In this document: positions 1 to 4,738 of the stretch, one piece after another
Layout of the letters: every line of letters starts with the position of its first letter
How positions within the stretch are numbered: the stretch's first letter is position 1
Assembly (NCBI GenBank): GCA_031280705.1
Contig: JAITGJ010000082.1
Location: 1-6,808, forward strand
Reading direction: 5' to 3'
Length of the DNA: 6,808 nucleotides
Source: Spirochaetaceae bacterium
GTDB lineage: Bacteria; Spirochaetota; Spirochaetia; Treponematales; Breznakiellaceae
The notes under the pieces: generated by a model
Databases searched by the model: none
What the model was told of the DNA's origin: nothing
The model's input: the letters and a program-made list of their open reading frames with translations, nothing else
Translations under genes and position numbers: made by a program

Positions 1-775
1 CCACCGCGTGCCCCTGTGCCTTGAGGAACGTATACGCCATACCGCCGCCGATAACCAGGGCGGAGGCGTTTTTAAGCAAACTTTCCAGCACGGCGATCTT
101 TGAAGAAACCTTTGCCCCGCCGATAATCGCCGCCAGCGGCTTTACCGGACTGATAACGATGGGCTCGAGGTAATTTACCTCTTTTTCCATAAGAAAACCC
201 GCCACGGAAAGCGGCGCGAAGCGGGCAATACTCGCTGTGGAGGCGTGGTCCCGGTGGGCCGTGCCAAAAGCGTCGTTTACAAACACCTCGCCGTAGGACG
301 CAAGCTCCTTTGCCAGCCGGTCCCGGTCCGCCGCGTCCTTTGCCGTCTCTTCCTTGTGGAACCGCGTATTTTCCAGCATGATGACCGCGCCGTCCTTCTG
401 GCTGTCGATAAACGCTTTCTTGCCGAAACAGCCGTCTTCCCCGGCGAAGATCACCGGCGTTCCCAGCTTCTTTTCCAGATACGCGGCAACCGGCGCCATG
501 CGGTGCTTACCCCGGATATAGGCCGCTTCGTCAAACGCTTTGCCGTCCTTTTCCGCCTTCTCCCGCGCCTTTTCCGCGTCCTTTTTGGGGTCGCCAAGGT
601 GGCTCATCAGGGTGATCGTCTTTGCGCCCCGTTCCCTCAGGTAGGTAATCGTGGGAATGGCGGCGGTGATCCGCGTATCATCCTGCACCACGCCGTCTTT
701 CATGGGCACATTAAAATCAACCCGCATAATGATCCGCCTGCCCCGGGGATCAATATCCTTTACGGTTTTAATCAT
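1..775 (-). CDS. pgk: Phosphoglycerate kinase, N-terminal 258 residues (cut by the window edge)
   Basis: Cytoplasmic glycolytic enzyme that transfers phosphate between 1,3-bisphosphoglycerate and ADP, giving ATP and 3-phosphoglycerate. The frame is open from the ATG at 773-775 to the left edge. Family motifs in order: RVDFNVP (residues 18-24), SHLG (58-61), LENTRFHKEE (134-143), VNDAFGTAHRDHAST (166-180), AGFLMEKE (192-199), GGAKVSSKI (219-227) and GGGMAYTFLKAQG (243-255), the last in the hinge and nucleotide-domain region. The family is usually about 400 residues, so roughly the final third lies outside. A GAGGAG ribosome site (782-787) sits 6 bases before the start. Two oddities: the usual SHLGRP reads SHLGDP, with Asp62 where a substrate-binding Arg is expected, and a charged Lys/Ala/Glu-rich insertion follows (about residues 64-90). 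It lies 161 bases after gap, the preceding pathway step, so co-transcription is likely. The identity is certain. Confidence 0.97.
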   Translation of the reverse strand, partial: MIKTVKDIDPRGRRIIMRVDFNVPMKDGVVQDDTRITAAIPTITYLRERGAKTITLMSHLGDPKKDAEKAREKAEKDGKAFDEAAYIRGKHRMAPVAAYLEKKLGTPVIFAGEDGCFGKKAFIDSQKDGAVIMLENTRFHKEETAKDAADRDRLAKELASYGEVFVNDAFGTAHRDHASTASIARFAPLSVAGFLMEKEVNYLEPIVISPVKPLAAIIGGAKVSSKIAVLESLLKNASALVIGGGMAYTFLKAQGHAV

Positions 776-853
776 CGCTTGCTCCTCAAACCGGATGGGC
801 GGCGGCGGGAGGCTCGGACCATGACCGCATCCGCCCGCTCCGCCCCGATAAAA

Positions 854-925
854 AGACCACGAACCCCCGGCGGCGCGGACGGTACAGCCCTGTTCCCGTT
901 AACGCGGCCCATGAAGCCGTGGTCT
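854..925 (-). terminator. Long inverted repeat with T-run between gap and pgk; possible attenuator or processing site
   Basis: In the minus-strand transcript, AGACCACG (918-925) pairs perfectly with CGTGGTCT (854-861), and the second arm runs into five T (850-854). The 56-base loop is GC-rich and can fold into an inner stem, including an ACGG/CCGT pair flanked by CGCG segments. A stem closing directly on a T-run resembles an intrinsic terminator, but the loop is far longer than usual. It may cause partial termination or mRNA processing between the two genes. The inverted repeat is seen; its function is inferred. Confidence 0.35.
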
Positions 926-936
926 GTTCCAGGCGG

Positions 937-1992
937 CTACTTCCTGCCGTCGATATATTTAAGCAGGTCCACTACCTTGTTGGAGTAACCCCACTCGTTA
1001 TCGTACCAGGAAACCACCTTGAAGAACCGTTTCTCTTTGGGCAGATTGTTCTGGAGTGTGGCCAGGCTGTCGTAAATCGAGGTGTTCACATTGTGGATAA
1101 TGTCCGTGGAGACAATTTCCTCATTGCAGTAGGCCAAAATTCCCTTGAGGTACGTCTCCGACGCCTTTTTAAGGGCCGCATCAATCGCCTCAATCGACGT
1201 ATCATGCTCGGCGCGGAACGTCAGGTCCACTACGGAGCCGGTGGGCGTGGGAACCCGGAAACTCATCCCGGTAAGTTTTCCCTTGGTAACGGGAAGCACC
1301 TCCCCAACGGCCTTTGCCGCGCCCGTGGTGGAGGGGATAATATTGATGGCCGCCGCGCGCCCGCCGCGCCAATCCTTCTGGGAAACGCCGTCCACGGTTT
1401 TTTGCGTAGCCGTATAAGCGTGAATCGTGGTCATAAGGCCCGTTTCAATCCCGATTCCTTCCTTAATGAGCACGTGGACCAGCGGCGCGAGGCAGTTCGT
1501 AGTGCAGCTCGCGTTGGAAAGCACATGATGCTTCGCCGGATCGTACTCCTCGTTATTTACGCCCATCACGATGGTCTTAATCGGTTTGGAATCGTCAGCG
1601 GACTTGCCCGGCGCGGAGATGATTACCTTTTTCGCCCCGGCCTGAATATGGCCGTAAGCCTTCTCGTTGGTATAAATCCCGGTGGATTCAACCACATAAT
1701 CTATCCCCAGGTCTTTCCAGGGAAGTTGATCCGGGGTAAGCCCCTTGCCGGAAAGGCATTTGATATGATGGCCGTTTACCACGAGCACATCGTCGCCCTG
1801 CGTCCCAATATCGGCCTTCATCTGGCCCTGGGTAGAATCGTATTTTAACTGGTAGGCAAAATATTTTGCGTCGGTGGAAATATCCACCACCGCTACCACG
1901 TCAATTTTGTCCTTTCCCAGAAGCCCCTGCCCCACAAGGGCCTGAAACACCAGGCGGCCAATCCGGCCAAAGCCGTTAATCGCAATTTTCAT
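937..1992 (-). CDS. gap: Type I glyceraldehyde-3-phosphate dehydrogenase
   Basis: Cytoplasmic glycolytic enzyme that oxidises glyceraldehyde-3-phosphate with NAD and phosphate to 1,3-bisphosphoglycerate, the substrate of the neighbouring pgk product. The 351-residue protein starts at MKIAINGFGRIGR, the canonical NAD-binding N-terminus. That fixes the start at 1992; an in-frame ATG 18 codons upstream would add residues the family lacks. SNASCTTNC (159-167) holds catalytic Cys163, and TTIHAYT (188-194) holds His191. Asp37 after the second strand fits NAD preference. The C-terminal block SWYDNEWGYSNKVVDL spans 328-343. At 351 residues it is longer than the common bacterial form (about 330-335), with extra residues around 40-95, and in those blocks it resembles kinetoplastid glycosomal GAPDH as I recall it. 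The ribosome site is weak (GGGGG at 2004-2008, 11 bases upstream). A promoter lies at 2066-2094 and a palindrome in the leader. Confidence 0.98.
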   Translation of the reverse strand: MKIAINGFGRIGRLVFQALVGQGLLGKDKIDVVAVVDISTDAKYFAYQLKYDSTQGQMKADIGTQGDDVLVVNGHHIKCLSGKGLTPDQLPWKDLGIDYVVESTGIYTNEKAYGHIQAGAKKVIISAPGKSADDSKPIKTIVMGVNNEEYDPAKHHVLSNASCTTNCLAPLVHVLIKEGIGIETGLMTTIHAYTATQKTVDGVSQKDWRGGRAAAINIIPSTTGAAKAVGEVLPVTKGKLTGMSFRVPTPTGSVVDLTFRAEHDTSIEAIDAALKKASETYLKGILAYCNEEIVSTDIIHNVNTSIYDSLATLQNNLPKEKRFFKVVSWYDNEWGYSNKVVDLLKYIDGRK

Positions 1993-2029
1993 CGTTTTGA
2001 TAACCCCCACATGGATTTTTGTAAGACGC

Positions 2030-2043
2030 CCCGTGGCCACGGG
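2030..2043. promoter_or_regulatory. Perfect 14-bp palindrome in the gap leader, possible operator or hairpin
   Basis: CCCGTGGCCACGGG reads the same on both strands with no mismatch. It lies between the predicted gap promoter (2066-2094) and the gap start (1992), about 16 to 29 bases downstream of the likely transcription start. A dimeric repressor could bind there, or the RNA could form a five-pair stem with a GGCC loop. The palindrome is seen directly; either role is inferred. A palindrome of this length is not impossible by chance in GC-rich DNA. Confidence 0.35.
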
Positions 2044-2065
2044 CAACGGAACCGTCCTTTTTATA

Positions 2066-2094
2066 TCTATAGTTTAGTTTCTTCGCAAGAACAA
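2066..2094 (-). promoter_or_regulatory. Likely sigma-70-type promoter of gap
   Basis: On the minus strand TTGTTC (2089-2094) and TATAGA (2066-2071) are separated by exactly 17 bases, in an AT-rich patch that stands out from the GC-rich surroundings. An overlapping alternative is TTGTAT with TAAACT, also at 17-base spacing. Transcription would begin near 2059, giving a leader of about 65 bases. This suggests gap starts its own transcript even though the upstream genes point the same way. Confidence 0.55.
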
Positions 2095-2157
2095 TACAAG
2101 ACAATTTGGAAAAAACACGCGATAAAGGGCCCCTGAAACGGCGGCCTCCGGACGTTT

Positions 2158-2206
2158 CCGTCCCGCCGGCCGGTGGCGACTCACCAGCGGGTGGCCGGCG
2201 GGACGG
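2158..2206 (-). terminator. GC-rich hairpin just after the 230-residue gene; likely transcript end or mRNA stabiliser
   Basis: The arms 2158-2171 and 2193-2206 form a perfect 14-bp stem (CCGTCCCGCCGGCC with its complement) around a 21-base loop, which itself contains a GGTG/CACC mini-stem. The structure begins two bases after the stop codon of the gene at 2208-2900. No T-run follows, so it is not a textbook intrinsic terminator. It lies upstream of the gap promoter and so separates the two transcription units. Confidence 0.5.
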
Positions 2207-2207
2207 G

Positions 2208-2900
2208 TTACGGAATGACCGCGTGGAGGATGGGACCGAAGGGGCCGCTCTCGCCGTTTTCGTTCTCGTACCTGAGGCAGAGATACACCGTATTGCCCGA
2301 TTCTCCGTCCCAGTCAAAGCGGTGTTTTTTCCGGCGGGTAAATTCCGAATACGGGAGATAGCTCCCCATTTCCGGCGCTTCCTGGAGGCGGAAGCCGTAC
2401 CGGCTGTTGGGCGCTCCGGTAAACCCAAAAAATATACGCACGCCCCAATCCGCGCGGGGGTCCGGAGAGGGGCCGCCGATGGGCTGAATCTCTGAAAGCT
2501 CCACCACATGAACGCCGGGGAAGATAATTTCGGCCTCCACCCGGGCTGTAGGGGGCGGAATGGGCGTTCCGGCGGCGTCCCGGGGCTTGAGGAGGAGCAG
2601 CGGATAATCCGCGTCTTTAAGGGGCGGGGACAGGAAGTAGCGCTCCTTGGTGGCGCGCATCCGGACGACAAGCGCGTCGAAGGCGCTCCGGCACCGCGCG
2701 GTGATGGCGGTGGTACGGTCGGAAGTTTTTGCCATCTCGAGTATCTCCGTTGCCGTAACGATGAGGGACTCAATGTCCGTCGCTTCTACCTCCGGGATAT
2801 TCCATTCAGAGGCGTGCCGCGCGAGGACATCGCACCAGGTTTTTGCCATGTGAAGCTGATTATCCCGCGCCGTGGGGAGCCAGGGTGAATACGAGGCCAT
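2208..2900 (-). CDS. Protein of unknown function: helical N-terminus, beta-rich C-terminus
   Basis: I have no function for this 230-residue protein. Residues 1-90 look helical and include a WCDVLARHASEWNIP segment and a stretch rich in Ala and Arg (about 60-85). A linker (90-120, ending in PIPPPTA) leads to a beta-rich region of about 120-230 resembling a fibronectin-III or Ig-like fold. The end is distinctive: FTRRKKHRFDW (187-197), then NTVYLCLRYENENGESGP (203-220), then a terminal AVIP. I recall similar endings in uncharacterised spirochaete and Bacteroidetes proteins, unverified. There is no signal peptide or membrane helix, so a cytoplasmic location is likely. Two ATGs are adjacent (2903 and 2900). 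I chose the second because AAGGAG lies 7 bases before it and only 4 before the first; the alternative adds one Met. It has its own promoter (2926-2954) and a hairpin after the stop. Confidence 0.85.
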   Translation of the reverse strand: MASYSPWLPTARDNQLHMAKTWCDVLARHASEWNIPEVEATDIESLIVTATEILEMAKTSDRTTAITARCRSAFDALVVRMRATKERYFLSPPLKDADYPLLLLKPRDAAGTPIPPPTARVEAEIIFPGVHVVELSEIQPIGGPSPDPRADWGVRIFFGFTGAPNSRYGFRLQEAPEMGSYLPYSEFTRRKKHRFDWDGESGNTVYLCLRYENENGESGPFGPILHAVIP

Positions 2901-2906
2901 CATTTT

Positions 2907-2913
2907 TCTCCTT
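2907..2913 (-). promoter_or_regulatory. Ribosome binding site choosing between two adjacent ATG codons
   Basis: AAGGAGA on the minus strand precedes a double ATG (2903-2898). Spacing from AAGGAG is 4 bases to the first ATG and 7 to the second, which favours the second (2900) as the main start. Confidence 0.7.
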
Positions 2914-2925
2914 GTACGAGCGTGC

Positions 2926-2954
2926 AGTGTAAACAATACGGATATATTTGAAAA
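2926..2954 (-). promoter_or_regulatory. Likely sigma-70-type promoter of the 230-residue protein gene
   Basis: TTTTCA (2949-2954) and TACACT (2926-2931) on the minus strand are 17 bases apart, each matching four of six consensus positions, in an AT-rich patch after the hairpin that closes the previous gene. Transcription would start near 2919, leaving a short leader containing the AAGGAG site. Confidence 0.45.
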
Positions 2955-3011
2955 GATGCCGCCCGGCGTACCCCGCCCGCGCACGAATGGGGACCGTTTC
3001 CCGCACGGAAA

Positions 3012-3041
3012 GGGCCGTCCCGCGCGCGGGCGGGGCGGCCC
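3012..3041 (-). terminator. Compact GC hairpin after the small lspA-linked gene; probable end of the operon
   Basis: On the minus strand GGGCCG, one C/A mismatch, then CCCGC pair with GCGGG and CGGCCC around a six-base loop: 11 pairs in 30 bases. It begins two bases after the stop codon at 3044. Only TTT follows, so the T-run is weak. A new promoter lies just downstream (2926-2954), which supports this as a transcript boundary. Confidence 0.5.
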
Positions 3042-3043
3042 GG

Positions 3044-3337
3044 CTACTCGCCGCGGCGGGGCGGTTTTTTGCCGGGTGAAAAAAGCGGCGAAAAGTGTTT
3101 TTCCAGATTGACCCGTTTGGTAAAAATCCGTACCAGTATATGATACGATACAACGGAAAGCCCAAATGAACCGAAAAGAATTACCGGGAGGCCCCACGGC
3201 CGGGCCGATTCCGAAAGACGCGGCGCGACGAAGCGGGCGTACACAAAAAAGAGCGCCAGAAAAAACACCACGCCGGAAACAATGTTAAACAGCGTCGCTA
3301 TCAGCATAAAAAGGATCGTATTTGTCTTTTTATTCAT
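3044..3337 (-). CDS. Small two-helix membrane protein linked to lspA
   Basis: This 97-residue inner-membrane protein has no function I can prove. Hydrophobic segments at about 8-33 and 48-71 are probable transmembrane helices. The N-terminus (MNKKTN) and the tail after helix 2 (FTKRVNLEKHF, ending KKPPRRGE) are basic, so both ends should face the cytoplasm, with a short external loop around APRLSESARPWG. The ATG at 3337 is one base after the lspA stop, and AAGGAG (3348-3353, inside the end of lspA) is 10 bases upstream. An in-frame ATG 18 codons earlier would overlap lspA and add a Pro/Arg-rich stretch, so I rejected it. I recall a similar small protein next to lspA in treponemes, annotated leader peptide processing enzyme. 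It lacks any visible protease motif, so I treat that name as inherited from its neighbour. An accessory role to LspA is only an inference. Confidence 0.85.
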   Translation of the reverse strand: MNKKTNTILFMLIATLFNIVSGVVFFLALFFVYARFVAPRLSESARPWGLPVILFGSFGLSVVSYHILVRIFTKRVNLEKHFSPLFSPGKKPPRRGE

Positions 3338-3338
3338 T

Positions 3339-3890
3339 TTACCGCCGCTCCTTCGCGGAGGCAGCGCCGCCGGGCGTGAAAAACAGGGCAAAGATAAAAA
3401 GAAACACGCACACCACTACGGCGGCGTCCGCGATATTGAACGTGGGCCAGCGCTCAAACCCCAAAAAACCGTAAAGCTTGACGCTTATAAAATCAACCAC
3501 GCCGGCGGGCCGGAACATCCGGTCGATAAGATTTCCCATGCCGCCGCCGATAACGCCGGCAATGGCCCACCGCTGGAAAAGCGTAAAATCATTTGTTTTG
3601 AAGTAAAAGCGCAGAATAAGCGCCAGCGCCGCGACAGGCAGTATGATAAAAAGAATTTTTTTCACCATGTCGGGCAGCCCTTCGCCGATACTGAACGCAA
3701 TGGCCTTGTTCCGCACGTGGAGTATCCACAGAAAGTCATTGCCAAATACGTCAAGTACCGGCCCCTCCGGCCAGGTTGACGCGATGTAAAATTTGACGGC
3801 CTGATCGGAAATGATAATTACCGCCGTTAAAATAAAGGGGAGGAGCAGTAACGTGCTCCGCCGTGTTCCGGAATTGTTGCCGTTCACCAT
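3339..3890 (-). CDS. lspA: Lipoprotein signal peptidase (signal peptidase II)
   Basis: Inner-membrane aspartyl protease that removes the signal peptide from diacylated prolipoproteins. The 183-residue protein is slightly longer than the usual 160-170 and has four hydrophobic segments (about 13-34, 76-95, 105-122 and 155-173). Signature motifs in order: SDQAVK (28-33), the conserved Asn in RNKAIAFS (60-67), GNLIDR (119-124), VVDF (131-134) and FNIAD (151-155). Asp133 and Asp155 are the expected catalytic pair, so the enzyme should be active. The start at 3890 is directly preceded by AGGTGAT. Codon 2 is GTG and could act as an alternative start with only a one-residue change. It lies 86 bases after the Nif3-like gene and one base before a small membrane protein gene, so it is probably read as part of an operon. 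Spirochaetes carry many lipoproteins, so this step matters for their surface. Confidence 0.97.
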   Translation of the reverse strand: MVNGNNSGTRRSTLLLLPFILTAVIIISDQAVKFYIASTWPEGPVLDVFGNDFLWILHVRNKAIAFSIGEGLPDMVKKILFIILPVAALALILRFYFKTNDFTLFQRWAIAGVIGGGMGNLIDRMFRPAGVVDFISVKLYGFLGFERWPTFNIADAAVVVCVFLFIFALFFTPGGAASAKERR

Positions 3891-3897
3891 ATCACCT
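3891..3897 (-). promoter_or_regulatory. Extended ribosome site touching the lspA start
   Basis: AGGTGAT on the minus strand abuts ATG GTG directly. It lacks the AGGAGG core, but it is complementary to the ATCACCT part of the usual 16S rRNA 3' end, so initiation at 3890 is plausible without a separate spacer. Confidence 0.5.
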
Positions 3898-3931
3898 GCA
3901 TACCTGTAGTTTTGTGCCCCGGTCCGCCCGT

Positions 3932-3954
3932 CCGCGCGCGGCGGGGCCGCGCGG
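3932..3954 (-). terminator. GC-rich hairpin between the Nif3-like gene and lspA
   Basis: CCGCGCG (3948-3954 read on the minus strand) pairs with CGCGCGG (3932-3938) around a nine-base loop, 22 bases after the stop of the Nif3-like gene. No T-run follows. It may slow transcription, protect the upstream mRNA end, or have no role, since short GC palindromes are common in GC-rich DNA. Confidence 0.3.
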
Positions 3955-3976
3955 TTTCAGAACAACGCTCGTGCTT

Positions 3977-4738
3977 CTAAAGTCCCGTGGGCACATCAAT
4001 AAATTCAAGCCCGGCTTCAAGAACAGCCGCGCATTGGGCCATTACCCGGCGGACGCCCCACACTTCGGTCGCGTAGTGTCCTCCGGCTATCATGTTGATC
4101 CCCGCCTCGGCGATTTGATGATATACCGCGTGGGAAGCCTCGCCGGTAACGTACAGATCAGCCCCCGCGTCAATCGCTTCCAGCACTTCCTGGGCCGCGC
4201 CGCCTGAAACCACCGCACAGGTGGTATTCTCTGCCCTGCCGAAGGGGAACACCGCAAGGGGCTGGCGCCCGTTAAAACTGATCCGCCGTGCCGCCTCGTC
4301 CGTAACAACCGGCGCGGGAAAAGTCCCCAGCCAGCCGATTTTGACGCCGTTCCAGAGGCCGAACGGTTTAAGCGCTTTGAGGCCCAAAAGTTCCGCGAGC
4401 GCCGCATTGTTTCCCAGCGCCGGATGCTGGTCCAGCGGCAGATGTACGGCATACAGGGCGATATTGTGGTCCAGCAAAAACCTGATGCGTTCCCGGTGTC
4501 CACCGGCAAGACGGAGTTGCCTGCCCCAAAACAGGCCGTGATGCACAAAGAGCATGCCCGCGTCCGCCGCCGCCGCCCGGCGGAATGTCTCAAGCCCCGC
4601 GTCCACGGCAAAGGCGATAGAGCGAATCTCCGCGCCGTCGTTGTCCACCTGGAGCCCATTAAGCGACGGGTCCGCATCCGTAAAGGCATCCAGATTCAGC
4701 ATTTCCCTGAAAAACCTGTCCAACTGGGCCGTCGTCAT
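3977..4738 (-). CDS. Nif3/DUF34-family dinuclear metal-centre protein (YbgI type)
   Basis: Member of the widespread Nif3 (DUF34) family, whose biochemical role is unsettled; old annotations as GTP cyclohydrolase type 2 are not secure. Known members form toroidal hexamers with two metal ions per subunit. The ligands are visible in this 253-residue protein: HHG at 66-68 (His66, His67), Asp103 in HLPLD (99-103), and GGHYATE at 219-225 (His221, Glu225). SLNGLQV (25-31) and GNNAALAELLGL (109-120) are also typical. Length matches the short bacterial form without the extra inserted domain found in longer homologues. It has no signal or membrane segment, so it is cytoplasmic. The ATG at 4738 overlaps the TGA of the upstream gene (ATGA), implying translational coupling; a longer in-frame start 12 codons upstream lies inside that gene and adds nothing family-like. 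Confidence 0.95.
   Translation of the reverse strand: MTTAQLDRFFREMLNLDAFTDADPSLNGLQVDNDGAEIRSIAFAVDAGLETFRRAAAADAGMLFVHHGLFWGRQLRLAGGHRERIRFLLDHNIALYAVHLPLDQHPALGNNAALAELLGLKALKPFGLWNGVKIGWLGTFPAPVVTDEAARRISFNGRQPLAVFPFGRAENTTCAVVSGGAAQEVLEAIDAGADLYVTGEASHAVYHQIAEAGINMIAGGHYATEVWGVRRVMAQCAAVLEAGLEFIDVPTGL

Noticed and set aside
245..988. 247-codon open frame on the plus strand
   Set aside because: It covers the antisense of pgk and the pgk-gap gap. Its protein is Arg/Pro-rich with no motif, and the pgk frame on the other strand is clear.
919..1848. 309-codon open frame on the plus strand
   Set aside because: It lies antisense to gap, whose protein is unmistakable and complete. The translation shows no family features and is rich in Arg, Gly and His, as expected from the complement of a GC-rich gene.
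1993..2207. Riboswitch or small RNA in the gap leader
   Set aside because: Apart from the 14-bp palindrome and the hairpin of the preceding gene, I could not recognise a conserved riboswitch core; the predicted leader of about 65 bases is short for one.
1976..2773. 265-codon minus-strand frame spanning the 230-residue gene and the gap leader
   Set aside because: It runs through the hairpin and the gap promoter in another frame, with a Ser/Arg/Pro-rich product and no motif.
2901..3197. Long N-terminal extension of the 230-residue protein (start at 3197)
   Set aside because: The extension would cover the end of the small membrane-protein gene, the hairpin and the promoter. The strong AAGGAG site next to 2900 marks the real start.
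4090..4689. 199-codon minus-strand frame overlapping the Nif3-like gene
   Set aside because: It is the Nif3-like gene read in another frame; the product is Arg/Ser/Trp-rich, while the real frame holds all five metal ligands.
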